Translations under genes and position numbers: made by a program
DNA from: Dactylorhiza incarnata
Lineage: Eukaryota > Streptophyta > Magnoliopsida > Asparagales > Orchidaceae
DNA: 64,000 nucleotides
Direction: 5' to 3'
Assembly (NCBI GenBank): GCA_033032865.1
Contig: JAWHQI010000040.1
Location: 13,967,501 to 14,031,500, forward strand
Shown here: positions 30,835 to 43,797 of the stretch, piece after piece
Position numbering within the stretch: the stretch's first letter is position 1
Layout: each line of letters starts with the position of its first letter
Notes under the pieces: generated by a model
What the model was told of the DNA's origin: nothing
What the model saw: only the letters and a program-made list of their open reading frames with translations
The model's database searches: none

Positions 30835-33800
30835 ATTCCAATAAACGAAGAAATAGTTTCATCCCTGAAATTTAAGTTAGGGCTACGGGGATTGAAGTTA
30901 ATAATATGAAAGTCTCATTTAGTGTAAACTTGAAGAGGTCGATCCTAGGTGTATTGTTCAAGAACTAGTGATCTATGATAAATACATCAAATGTTCAGTA
31001 CTTCTTGTATAACATGACTCTTACTTAACACCAATAATGGTCATAATTCATCCACAATAGATCATCCTCAATTTCTCCCAAGTGTACTTCCATTTTACTT
31101 CATGATACTTGTAATTAAAATTATCTGCTTGAGGGATTTAAATGTTTCATACTTTGATGAAGATGTAGATAGTGGAGTGAAGAGCCAGTTTAGTTTAAAA
31201 TTATGTTGTAACAAGGTGAGAGTATGACATAACCGAGACTTATAATCTATAATATGATGTCTTCACAAGTATACAGTTTCCGATCTAGTGGGTATATCAT
31301 CAAGTCCACTAGCAATATTATCAAAATCATCCTTAATTACACTTTGGATCTATACTCTCCTATGGCTCATGATCATCGCACACGTGATGTCAATACTTTT
31401 ATTTGTATAATAGTTGAAAATAAGATCTTGACTCATCTTCCAAGATCATAATATGCATATATCTTATGCAATATAGGTTCTTCTAATTTCAAGACATCAT
31501 CATTCATTTACCATTTAATGTCAACGATGAATCATGATTCTAGAATCCAAAATGATTTAATTAAATTTTAATATGATCACTATTATTTATTGAATTCAAG
31601 GTTATTTTAGTTATGATCAAGCTTAGTTTTAGTATTCAAAGTCATGTGTGTCATCAATTCCAAATCTCAAAGGATCCATATCTTGTAAATTCTCTGATTA
31701 AATATCAAGTTATCATATGTAAAAGTTGATGCTCATAATTAAACTCCAAATTAATTCCATATTCATTCAAGCACAAAAGGAGCTACATTTATAAATATAA
31801 ACTTATGTAAAATCATATTCAAAAACCCAAGATGTTTTTCATGATTCAACTCATCATAAGGAAGATCTCAGTAAAATTTTAACATTTATCCCAAATGTAT
31901 AGCCCCTGTAACCTCAACATATAAACATTTGATATTTATGAATTATTCCCCAAAATCCGGAATCTTTATGGAGAAGATTAAGTTGTCATCAAACACATGT
32001 GTTTTCGATTTTTATTAAGCTCACCATAGCCATATCCAAGGAAACATAAACCTAATATACATCTTCTTAGTATGACAACCGCTTGATTTTAAGATTTTTG
32101 TGAGTCTCTATACTCCTAAGGTCATAACATGATAGAAATTATCATTGTTCAAAAAATCAACAATTTTCATCTCTTGGCCTCTAGTTCACTTAATTATCAA
32201 GTTACACCGAGTGTCCTAGGTTGAGCACTAGCCCAACAATGGTGGATATAGTGCAAACATAGTGTGGGGAATGATGCGACATGATTTTTAATAGAGTCAA
32301 CCATAAGTATGTCATCTATAAATGTCCTCAAAAGCGAGAAATTCTAGACATAATTCTTACTTGCAGGTGTCCTTTCGAATTAATAAATCCCAATCATGAT
32401 GCCACGCCTCAAGGATTTAGGCTTGGCAATTTTATGTTTCCAAGGATTTAAAAAATAAAAAATTTGTTCACATAGAGATGTTTAACAATTCGTAATGACA
32501 ATATAATCAATCTTCATCTCATACTTCAAGAAGGTGGTGAAACATTGACACCATACCTCACACTGGATTACAATTACATCATTCCTCTCTTAAGATCAGG
32601 AGGACCTATAACCAAGTCCTACTCTTATCCAATTCAGATCATACTTAGACTTGCACTGAATTCATAATTCATGTCAATTTTCACTTGCGGTCTTGATAAT
32701 TGTATTTAATCGAATTCATTCTAAGATGACTTGTGTTGGCATTATGTATTAAGAGAAACACTATCGGAAGCACTACTGATCCATATGTTGTGTGTGTTAG
32801 ATAGTTATCTTCTTCATTTTTCTCAAAAGTCTGAGAAATTTCTTAATGTATTATGCCGACTTCCTGATTTCAAAACTTGAATGGGTAGAACTTGGAAAAT
32901 GCCCAAGTAGGTGTCAAAGAATTATTTCACTAATCTCCTCATTTGTTATTAATGTGGTCTTGGATTGGTATAGAAAATGGATATTTATCACAAAATGCTC
33001 TTCTCTTTTGATCCTTTAGTGAGAATTAATGCGATCAAACTTGGTGATAACAATCTTCATTGTTCAAACTGAGCTAATTTTTCCATGATCACGGACACTA
33101 ACATTGAAGTATTATGATGAATAAGGAGGGAAAAGCTCGTTATAATAAAATAAGTGTAACAGATTGGGAATACTATAAATTTCTAGAATAACTCATGTCA
33201 ATATATGATTGGCCCAATAAATGAAGAAACAAGATATGCCCCAATAATTTTGGACTTAGTTTCTTCTAGTAAAAAATAAGGAAATTCCATGTATGCGCAT
33301 AATCCTTAGGGGCATACAATCCTTGACTTTGAAATATACTCACTAAATCCTCGCATCATGACACTTTGTACGATTGTACCTGAGACTTGTGGATATAAAA
33401 ATGTTCCTAGCCTTCAAAACAACATTTAAAATAACATTTTCAAGGGCCATATGCGAGTGATCCTATAAAGTGGTATTCTTTAGGTTGGAATTATCATTTG
33501 ACATTTGGTGCCTTATCCTTGTGATAGCTTTTACATGAATGGGAGTGGGATGTATCAATTTATAGGCACAAAAGCTAAGATTTCAAGTCTCCTACTAATT
33601 CGTTAGTATATTATAGGCATAAAATCTCTTTGAAATGATGTTATTATCTCGTGTATGGGGTGATAGTATCACCCGAGAATTGAAGTGAGGATATCAAAGG
33701 GTAAGTCTTGAACACTTACAGTTGCATTGAAATCTTTCATTTAGTCACATTGGGTATCATAATACTTCAGAAAATTTATACTTTAGGTCAATATTAGACT

Positions 33801-34051
33801 AAGATATATCCTAAAACTCTTGATAAGTCAAACCATGATGATATACTAGTCAGGATGGCACTATTTGTAAGGATTGGTGAAGCATACTAATGTGAATCCA
33901 CATATGAGAACACCAATGCTTCTGTTGCATTAGTTTGTCCTCAAACTAACTTTTGAGTGGCATGTCCCAGTGGGTTGCTGGTCTTTAATTTCATGTGTGT
34001 GTATGTTGGCTGATGTCATTTATCAGGATTATTTTGCGCTCTGATACCATT
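30835..34051 (-). mobile_element. Internal region of gypsy-like element K, eroded
   Basis: 3.2 kb, AT-rich, without any long open frame on either strand. Orientation is given by a minus-strand primer site TGGTATCAGAGC at 34038-34049 directly before an LTR start at 34052. The length is enough for a pol remnant, but I could not identify domains by eye, so it is either very old or a non-autonomous filler. Confidence 0.45.
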
Positions 34052-35164
34052 TGTAAGACTCCGGCTCCCAGAAATTGAGCATGGATGAGAGGAAGTCTAA
34101 TGCCTAGAAAAGCCGCCTTGTAGTAATGCCAACTCACAGGTTAGCATACACTACAAGACACCTATCTTGCTGGCAAGTTCAATTCATCATAAGCCAAACA
34201 CATAAATGCATAATAATTGAAGAGCATGATGTCCAAATCCACATTAATCTAAATAAATTGTCCATAAATTACAAGAATCTAATACAAGTCCAAATACAAA
34301 TAGATCAATGAATGTGAAAGCTCTCAATCTCATAATGTTCACTGGTGGGATTGGGATGCGCTGCGTCATCATGTTAGGCCCTGTCCCCCTGGCCTAGTAG
34401 CCCTCCTGCGCGGGCTGCTGTTCCTCCGGTTGAGCATTCTCATAAAATGATGTGGTACGATGGACATTAGTCAAAAAGACTAAGCAATTTCGGCATCCAC
34501 TCCCCCGACGACTCCTAGGCACCAGGCAGGAGGATGGAAATAAAGGCTACAATATAAGCGGTAGTTTATATACAAGAAGGTAACAAGTCGGAGTATCATT
34601 TTATGCTAGCAATTATTATTCTATGAGAAATCATCATAAATAATTCTACAACTAAAGTAATAATTATGGTACAAGAAAGAGCAGCATAAAAAGTTGAATA
34701 AAAGAGCAGTATAAAGGAGCATGAAACATGTTACAAAGGTAACTTAACTTATAAAAATGCCCATACAAATTTATTTGTTAAGGATCTTCTCTAATAGTGA
34801 AAGTAACTCATCAAATAAAAGAGCCTTTACTAATTTATATGATGTGGATGTGTTTTATGCGGTGTGATGCAATGCTATGTATGATAAATATAGACTCAAC
34901 CATGGTTTACTCACTTATACAACTCTATGTCAACATAGACCTTAAGTTCCCGCTTTAAGAGGGTAACTAACCACTCAGGCACCTCCCTTCGTGGTCAAAC
35001 GGAGGTAGTGGAGAGAGTGTCTCCACTACTAGGTGGGTATGCACACTACCAAACCTAGGTCTTAGATACACCTAAATGCATGAGCATGCAAAGACATTGC
35101 ATACTCTTTTTCGACTATAATCATATGAGATTTCTAGGGAAAAGGGGATGGTCATTGGGAAAAG
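34052..35164 (-). repeat. LTR of element K, part left of H
   Basis: Starts TGTAAGACTCCGGCTCCC beside the primer site. Noncoding. 34190-35164 is a diverged direct copy of 8050-9780. Interrupted at 35165-35169 by element H. Confidence 0.5.
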
Positions 35165-35169
35165 CATCA

Positions 35170-36744
35170 TGATGAACGAATTTCATATATATTGTTTTAT
35201 GCCTTTTTGTTGCTTTTTTCCTTTCCTTTCGCTTATCTATTTGTTATTTTTATCATAAAATTGTTGATAATTTAATTATATGTTATGTGAGCACTTTTGA
35301 GTTAGTTAGAGGTATTTTAGTTATTTCATGCATGAGCGAGGGAAACCTTTTCTCCCTCTCTTTTTATTCATTCTTGTAGATGTTATAGTTATGGTTGTGT
35401 GAATGTAATTCACGGAGGTTCTGGAGGTGTTTTTCTGCATGTAACAGTGCTTGTGGTAATTTTCTAGTGCGTCTCGGTCGATTTTAATAGAGGAGGCCAA
35501 TACTCGTGTGTTTTTTCTTCTTTCACAAGCACTGGCCCCCTCTACACATGACCACTGGTTGTGCGAGGTCATTTTTTCCTTGTCAGTTTGATCTCCCTAT
35601 GATAGGCGTGATCATGTACACGACATGTGTGTTTTCCATAGCGCACGAGGAGCGTGCACGACCACTAGTAGTGCACAACATCTTGCAAAAAATGACCCGA
35701 GGATCGCACGAGTGTACGCACGAGGATAATAGCATGACAACTGGTCGTGCGAGGCTAATCATTTTCCCCCCAAACCCTCAAATTTTCCCGCCAGCCTAAG
35801 TTCCTTCTTGCACGAGCAGTGGCCTTTTCATTCATGCAGGAACACTGGTCATGTGCTGGCTAAATTTTTGCTCTAACAATAAATTTTCCATCTCATCTTT
35901 TCAGAAGGGAGTCCGCAATGTTTGGCCTATTTCACCGTTTTTCACCATTTTAGGTTTTCAAGAGTTAGGGTTCATCCCCTAGGCTCTCCTTATCATCCTA
36001 AAGCTCAAGGAAGAAGAAGAAGAAGCCCTTCTCTCACTGTAAGACAGGGAGATGGACAAGAAGATGTGGATGGTGCAGACCAATGAGAAGCCAGGTCCAT
36101 TGGGAGCTCGTGATAAGAGTTCTTCTACCCCCGGAAGGTATCCGATGAGCGAGGCATTCACGGAGTCACCATTCGGAGTCCACCTGGCCTCTATGGAATA
36201 GTATTATGCACTGTTTGTATCTCTCTATTCCTCTCCCGCAATCTAGGTCGAGTGGTTGTGATTTCCCCTCTAATATTTGATGATGGTGGAATGGTTTTGT
36301 GCTTAAACTACTATTATTTTCTTTGAAAGTAATATATGTTGTTTTCCATTTCATTGGAGTAGCCTCGGCGGTCTACTTGCTTGTTTTTGTTATTTCCCCT
36401 TGATTTCTGATTGTTGTTGTGAAGAAGACGAAAGTGGTGGCTTAGTTGCCTATTTTAAGCATAAGCGTTGTTGCGAAGCGGAGGTTGCCGACCCTTGGAA
36501 AAGTGATGTAGATGTCGTCGACCCATGGAGGTGTGAAGCGGTGCTTGTGACCCGCATTAGTGTTAAAAAACTCACCCCCCCCCCCCATAAATCCGACCTT
36601 AAGAGACTTCAATCTCAAGACTCTCCTAGTAATTGAATCCACCTTTTTGTGCTCCGTGTGAAATTTGATAATCTGGAGTTACTCCATGTTTTATTATTTC
36701 TTGACAATGATAGTGGGTGCACTTGTACTACCGCTTGGATTGCA
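35170..36744 (+). repeat. Element H left LTR
   Basis: 1575 bases, TGATGAAC to GATTGCA. U3 carries GCACGA/TCGTGC words at 35520-35870. The TATA region of the right LTR (TATAAAT) reads ACAATAAATT here. A run of ten or so C residues at about 36575-36587. Confidence 0.88.
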
Positions 36745-39700
36745 TGTCATGTTTTTGGTGCCATTACCGAGAACATGGTTGTGTGAGTTTCTAGAGAGAG
36801 AGACAAGAGATAAAGTTCTCTTTCCATTTGTATATTGCGCTTGTTTGATTGTGTTGCATTTTATTTATCTATTTTTGTCATTTCCTTCTTGTTATTTCTT
36901 TTCGCACTTTTAAATTCTCTAATTTTCTTTTTCAATGTTTCAAAAATCAGGTTTTAACTGATTTAGATTCTTCTTCATGGATAGTGAATATATATTCTGC
37001 TTCTATTATTTCTGAATCCATCTTTACACCAACAATGTATTCTCGTCAACATTGTGATCAGTGTAAGTTATTTGTTCATGCTTGTTTCGATTGCTTTATA
37101 GAAATACATGTTCATAATTTGTATGGCTCATCGTATGGACCTTCAGCATCTATGGCCCGTATGCGATCTTCATACAATGAACCTACCTATTATGATTATG
37201 CTTCTCCTTTGTGAGCATCGCCTTCACCGGGTGGTTGGCCTCTTCATGGTCAAAACCTACCGGGAAGCGCTGCTTTTGATGTTAGTGTTTTGATCATGCG
37301 TTGAAGGATTGTGAAAATTTTAAATTGCAAATGGAGGAGGAAGATAAGCAAGGGCTTAACCCCATCCCACCATCTCCTTCTTTCACTACTCCTTCCATCA
37401 TTGATGAAATATACGCTCTGCCCCCGTAACCTTATGTGAGCAAAGTTGATGTCTCTACTCGTATAGATGTTGATTAATATGATGTCATTTTGGAGTTTTC
37501 TTCCTCTATAGTACCGTCTCTTCGTGTGGATTCACTATTTGAGGATATTTCTTCACTCATATCAGACTCTATCTTGAGCCATATTTCTACTCATATTTAT
37601 TCTTGTATTTCTATGCATAGACCTTTTATTCTTATTGTATATTGTCTAGATGTGCAGGATGAGCCTATGGAGCCCGAAACTACGTCGAGTTGCATTAAGG
37701 AGGATAATTTCCTTAGTGAGGAGGTTCCTACCACATCACTAGAGGAGAAAGTCCAACTCATCACCGAAGTTCCTTGCAGCTAACCTTTTTCCTGCAATAA
37801 TGTTATTGTGACCAGCAATGATCCCCGGTGAAATATGATGGGAGTGAAATTGGGGTCACTCCTACTTTTATTGATTCTTCTAGTTCTTCTTCTGATTTAT
37901 TTCTCAAACCCTCTTCTTTTAACACTGAAATTGCTTAATTAATTCTTCCTATTTTTCATCCTGATTTATTTAACGTTATTTAATGTATCCCCTGCGGGAC
38001 TATAGTTTATGGATCCATTTTTTGGGTGATCTTGAGAAGCAATCTTGGCAGGGAAATTATATGGCAGTGACATAACACATTGCTTATTCCACTTCATCGT
38101 CACTTTTTGTGGTTCCCCTGAAGGATTGGGTGCAGGGACACAAGAAAATTTTCATTGATGACCGATGGTTGGAGGAGCTAAAGAATATCAAGAAGGATGA
38201 GACTTGGGGATGGATGAGTGCCATCCCTCCTATTCACCCGGATTGCTTGGTCTCCGGACCATTTTCTTTTATTTTTAGTTACTAATTCAAATCAGCTTAT
38301 ATCTGATCTCTTCCAAGTTTTGAATATTCTTAGCTAATTAGGAGTAGGAGTAGCTTTATATCGTGAACTTAAGTATTATTTTTATGCTTGAACAACATAT
38401 ATGCAACTGCTAATAAGGAATTTGGTACAACTCAAGGACGTTAAACAAAGCGCTCTTGGGAGGCACCCCATATTTTGCGTAGCTGTTTTTCTAACTTTTA
38501 TATAGTTATATGTTTGTATATTATTTGTGTTTTGTTTTTAATTAACTCCAACAGGAATCCAGGGGCATTTATCATTAGCTTGACTGAGTCATAATTTGGA
38601 GTAGATTTTCAAGCTCAATGGTCAAATACAACCGCTTCTTGAATGCCCTATTCTCAGGCATGGGTAACGAGTCTCTATCCCAACCAAATTTTCTTGCTTC
38701 CCTCACATATTTCAGCATGCTTTTGTGCATTGAGGACAATGCTTAATTTAAGATTGGGTGGTAGTTTTTCGCAAGTCAAGCTTGTGCTATACTCAAATTT
38801 CGCATTCCATTAGTGTTGTATGAATTCAAAAACTGCTCCAATTTTTGCTCAAACATTTAAAGTTTTTTCGCTCATTTGCATCTTACTTTCGCACCCACCG
38901 CACTATAACTTTAATTATTGTTAATCCATTGTTTTTCGAGTATTATTAGGTGTGTAAGTTAGATTAATTTATAATCAAAATTTTGAAATGGTTAGTGAAC
39001 CATAGATTCGCGGAGTGCTTCTAGTCAAGTGCCCATGTTCTAGAATAGAAATAGAGTAAGAGTAATTTCTCTGCATATGTTAAATACATTGTATTGTCTT
39101 TAACTATTGTTGGTTTTATATGCAATCTATGTTAGAACACGACCGAGTCTGACATTAGTGTAGAGCTGTGTGTAGTTTTGTTAGTGCTATATTTTTGGCT
39201 CACGATGAGGGGGTATCCTTTCTCGGTGTCTTGAACTCACCCATAATGATCTTCTAAGTATATGCACTTAATTTTATTTAACTATATCTATAGGATTTAG
39301 GACTTCACTTGGATAGCTTGAGCTTTCATATCTGATCCAATAATCACTACCATTGCAACTCATTTTGTGCCTACACACCTTCTCTTGTTGCACCTCCACC
39401 ACATTATTACAAAAACCTAAAATAAAAAATTCCTATCACACTTAGTTACGAGTTACGTTTAAAATATATTTTTGAGCTTATTGTAGTGGTGGACTGAGAT
39501 TTTGTTAAGTATGGTGTATTCATTGCTTATTTGGTGTGCAATTAATTTAAATGTTGAAAATCGGTGCAAAAATGAAAATGTTAAAAAGAAAAAGAAGAAG
39601 AAAAGAAAAAAGGAGGGACAAAGGAATAAATTTTTTTTTCCAGTGTTTTGGCAAGTGGTGAGTGACCTCATGTTTTCAAATCTAATTATGGGGCATCACT

Positions 39701-40226
39701 CACACATTTGTTGTTGGTGGTGGCTATTTCGATATGAGCTCTTGATTTTCACTTAAGTATGAAATAACCCTCATGTTTATCATTGCAAACCCCACCTTAA
39801 CCCTAAGCATAAGATTTCATCACAAGTCCTAGTGATAGGTAAAGTTAGTTAGTGACGAGTGTAATGGAGAAGGTGTGATCGGGCGAGCCTATGGACATTG
39901 TCATTAATGGACTTCTTTGGAGGACACCTTAATAGTGTTGAGCATATAATGTTGCACTCAACGTTACTAATTTCACCTCCATTATGCATATGACAGATCT
40001 TTAGTTCTCTCGCATATGAGTGGATATAGCTACTTGACAGTTTATTTAAAAACAGTGTAGCTTTTCTATATGATTAGAAATTTTCTTTAACCTATTTGTA
40101 TTCCCCATGGGCATGAGACTTCTCGGTCCACTTTCTTATTCCAATTATGATTTGTAATTAGACAATCTTACTCCCCGTTGATAAATGGGTTGCTTTGAAT
40201 GAGTAATAATTCAAGTCTGGGGGTTT
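36745..40226 (+). pseudogene. Interior of element H
   Basis: Short broken frames only: 36849-37214 (C-terminal half with Ser/Tyr/Met, PSASMARMRSSYNEPTYYDY), 37490-37783 (acidic, EPETTSSCIKEDN), and a charged stretch in 38010-38250 with several stops. They may derive from a gag-like gene of an Athila-type element, but I see no zinc knuckle or other confirming motif. The part after 38440 is noncoding 3' internal region. Poly-A/AAG-rich run at 39590-39640. Confidence 0.4.
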
Positions 40227-41895
40227 TGATGAGCTAATTTCATATAGTGTTTTACGTCCTTTTCTAGCTTAGTTTTCCTTTCCTTTGGCTCATCTATTTG
40301 TTATTTTTATCATAAAATTGTAGATAATCTAATTATTTGTCATGTGAGCACTTATGAGCTAGTTAGAGCATAATTTAGTTATTTTATGCCTAAGGGAGAC
40401 CTTTTCTCCCTCTCTTCTCATTCATATTTGTAGATGTTATAGTTATGGTTGTGTGAATGTAACTCATGGAGGTTCTGGAGGTGTTTTCCTGCATGTAACG
40501 GTGCTTGTGGTAATTTCGATGCGTGTCCCGAATGATTATCATTGAGGAGGCCAATACTCTGCATTTTCCTTCTTACACAAGTACTGGCCCCCTCTGCGTT
40601 TGACCATTAGTCGTGCATAGTCATTTAGCCCTTGTCGATTTGATCTCCCCATGATAGGCGTGATCCTGTACTTGACACATGCATTTTCCTTAGCATATGA
40701 AGAGTGCGCATGACCATTGATCATGCATGGATTATTGTAAAAAATGGCCCGAGGATCACACCAGTGCACGCATGAGGATAATAACACGACTACTGGTTGT
40801 GCGATGCTAAACATTTTCTCCCAAAAAATAACTCAGTTTTCCTGCCAGCCCAAGTTCCATCTTGCACGAGCAGAGGCCTTTTTTGTTGCGCACAATAATT
40901 GGTCATGCGCCTGCTCATGCGATGGCTAAATTTTTACTCTGCCTATAAATTGTCCGCCTCATCTTTTCAGCGGAGAGTCCACGATTTTTCGCCATGTTTC
41001 TCAGTTTTTTGTCATTTTAGGTTTTCACGTGATTGGGTTCATCCCCTAGGCTCTCCCCATCATCCAGAAGCTCAAGGAAGAAGAAGAAAATGTCCTTATC
41101 TCACCGCAAGCTAGGGAGTTGGATAAGCAGACATGGGTCGTGCGTACCATTAAGAAGACGGGTCCATTGGGAGCTCGTGATGGGAGTTCTTCAACCCCAG
41201 AAGGTAGCCGATGAGTGAGGCATTCATGGAGTCCTTATCCGGAGTCCACCTTGCCTCTATGGAATAGTCCCAAGCACTATTTGTATCTTTCTAATCCACT
41301 CCCGCAATCTAGGTCGAGTGGTTGTGATTTCTCGTCTAATATTTGATGATGGTGGAATGGTTGTCCTTAAACTACAATTATTTTCTTTGAAAGTAATATA
41401 TATTGTTTTCCATTTCATTGGAGTAGCCTCGGTGGCCTAGTTGCTATGATTGTTTATGTTATTTGAAAGTAATATATATTGTTCTTTGAAAGTAAAATAT
41501 ATTGTTTTTGTTATTTCCCCATATTTTGTGATTGTTGTTGCAAAGAAGAAGAAAGTGGTGTCATTGTTGCTTTATTTAGGCACAAGTGTTTTTGCGAAGT
41601 GGAGGTCAGTGTCCTGCGGAAAAATGAAGTAGAGGTAGGCGACCTGCGAAGGTGTAATGTGGTGCTTGTGACCCACATTAGTGTTAGTTTTATTTTCATG
41701 CACTACACTAACTGAAATTCACTCCCCCACACACAACATAAATCCGACCTTAAGAGAATCTGATCTCAAGTCTCTCCTAGTCGTTGAATCCACCTTTTCG
41801 TGCTCCGTGAGATACTATATACTTGGGAGTTACTCTCCATTTTATTATTAATTGGCAATGATAGTGGGTGCACTTGAACTAACTCTCATGTTGCA
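40227..41895 (+). repeat. Element H right LTR
   Basis: 1669 bases, TGATGAGC to TGTTGCA. TATAAAT at 40944-40950 within CCTATAAATTG. U3 carries GCACGA/TCGTGC-type words at 40565-40920. It differs from the left LTR by many substitutions and about 90 bases in length, so the insertion is not recent. Confidence 0.88.
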
Positions 41896-41900
41896 CATCA

Positions 41901-42292
41901 CGTCGCCAAGTCACCAATTGAGTTGTCCCAATAGACCTCAACCCACTAGCCAAGTCTACATACTTCCATCGGTGTGACGACCGAACATGTATCGTAGACC
42001 CACCATAAGTAATCATATCACTAGGATCCATATGCACCTATATAAGAAAACACCCCCACATCACAAGTATAAATAAGCTTATAGCTGCCAGGGACTATCA
42101 ACCAATTCCTCACTATATTCATCCATCATAATAAGAAATATTTGTATAGCTTTTGAGTTAACAACACCCTATAGCCTAGGGTCCCACTCTAGTGAGTAAG
42201 AGTATTATATATGGAAAATTAAACATGATCCTATGGATTACTTATGGTACTATACAAATATTGAGTGTTTATTATCAGGTTAATAGGTTCAC
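41901..42292 (-). repeat. Gypsy-like noncoding DNA right of H
   Basis: Flank of H, presumably the rest of K's LTR. An inverted, diverged copy lies at 7600-7920. Ends where element I begins. Confidence 0.45.
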
Positions 42293-43743
42293 TGTTGGAT
42301 CCTATGTTCTGAATCTCTTGGTTTGAGAATAACAAATACTGTGTTGTATTTGATCTTGTATTTTGTGTGTTTATAGTGTGCAGGTTGTACAGGAACTATA
42401 GCTACGCAACCCAATGAGTATTATACTGAATGGAGCTGACTCTCTGGAAAGAGAGCAAACGCCCCACGTTAGTTGTTAACGCCCCGCATTAACTTCCGTC
42501 GAGAAGAAATCAATCGAGAAGAAGTGTCGTTGAGAACGAGTCCGTCGAGAAGCCAGAGACAATGCCAGCATTGACTATTAACGCCCGCGTTGAGTCCATG
42601 AATCCATCACAATCCAGACCGTTGCACGATCTCAGCCACGGCAGTGCACATTCACTAACGCTGGCGTTAACTCTTAACACCAGGTGTTAACTGCCATGCC
42701 TATTTAAAGAGTAGCCCCTCTCATTATTTTATAGATGATTCCAGAATTCTGATACTTTTGAGAGAGGCTCGTCTACAGCAATTAAGAGATCTCCCTTGGG
42801 CTAACATAATGATCTAAAGAAGATTTCGAAGGAGAAGGTCTACAACGCATATTCCATACGAAGGACGATCGATTCAAGAATGCCAACGTCCACATCGCCT
42901 TCGTCTTCACCTTCAAAATTTCTTGGGTAGTTTCTCTTACTTTATCTTTATATTGTAATCTTTTACTCTTTCCTTTTGTATTTTGTGTGGAGAAATCATT
43001 CGGGGAGAAAATCGGATTCCGGGAAGGATTCCGTGGGTAAATTCATCGCAGTTGTTGGCGACTAGGTCCTTGTGCAGCTTAGGGGGTAATTCGCCGCCTT
43101 GTGCGTGGCGACTAGGTCAAGATTAGATCTAGGGGGTGGCTAGAGGCCTCATCTGGGTTAGATAGGCTATAGCCAACCGGTCCTTGGGAGAAGGACCGGT
43201 GAATCACCAAAAAGTGTTTTTACATATTCTCGCCTCGATTTCTAGCATTATAGAAATCAAACATTTGTGTATTCAATTTATTATGAAATAAAATCATGTC
43301 TTTTAATGTTCTATTCAATTGATTTTATTTCCTCTTCAAGAATGCTTTAATTTATATTTCATTAAAGTATTAAAATTAACATTTGTGTAATTATCTTTGA
43401 AATACAATAATCATTTTCATTATCTCTGATTTTCTGGAATTGTATATCATCTAAAATTTCATAAGTAAAATCACTGCGGCAATCTTTTTGTGCTAAGGAA
43501 TATTTTCTGGAGAGCTAATGCCGAGCGTTAACACTTAACGCCAGACGTTAGCAATAGTTAACAAAAAGTTTTGTTTCTCTTGTCTAAAAAGGAATCTTCA
43601 ATACAATCTTTTCTGAGATATCAAAATATATTTTCTTATAAAATTTTCCTAAGCTTTGGTCACGAAGTTTGATAAATTTAATTAAGATTTAAAATTCCAT
43701 AAAACCCTTATTCACCCCCCCTCTAAGGGCGCCGTAAGATCCA
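42293..43743 (+). repeat. Element I left LTR
   Basis: 1451 bases, TGTTGGATCC to GATCCA. U3 carries AACGC...GCGTT inverted words (42460-42695). TATTTAAA at 42701-42708 is the likely TATA box. The leader has a perfect ten-base stem ACCGGTCCTT/AAGGACCGGT around GGGAG (43178-43202) and a TCGCC/GGCGA pairing near 43090-43115. More AACG words at 43520-43565. Confidence 0.78.
43178..43202 (+). other. Perfect 10-bp stem-loop in the leader of element I
   Basis: ACCGGTCCTT, five-base centre GGGAG, AAGGACCGGT. It is about 470 bases downstream of the TATA box, so in the RNA leader, the same zone as the hairpin clusters of C, D, E. It lacks the downstream T-run of a terminator and plants do not use such terminators. 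Confidence 0.7.
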
Positions 43744-43748
43744 AAACG

Positions 43749-43760
43749 TGGTATCAGAGC
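43749..43760 (+). other. Primer binding site of element I
   Basis: TGGTATCAGAGC, the exact initiator-Met tRNA complement, five bases after the LTR end. Confidence 0.88.
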
Positions 43761-43797
43761 GTAGGTTATTCCAATACGGCTTCACAACCGGGAGTAA

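Larger units (their letters stand above)
35170..41895 (+). mobile_element. Element H: non-autonomous Athila-like gypsy retrotransposon
   Basis: Complete ends: LTRs 35170-36744 and 40227-41895, target duplication CATCA at 35165-35169 and 41896-41900, primer site TTGGTGCCATTACCGAGA at 36755-36772, and polypurine tract TCAAGTCTGGGGG (about 40211-40223). The 3.5-kb interior has no protease, reverse transcriptase or integrase. Two signatures usual for Athila/Tat-type internals are seen: 'cgttaaacaaagcgctcttgggaggcacccca' near 38438-38470 and 'cattgaggacaatgc' near 38729-38743. It resembles large non-autonomous gypsy derivatives that depend on a partner. Inserted in K. Confidence 0.88.

Noticed and set aside
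36575..36587. Run of C residues in H's left LTR
   Set aside because: Single homopolymer, not matched in the other LTR; ordinary slippage or assembly noise.
43178..43202. Possible intrinsic transcription terminator
   Set aside because: No T-run after the stem and the genome is eukaryotic.
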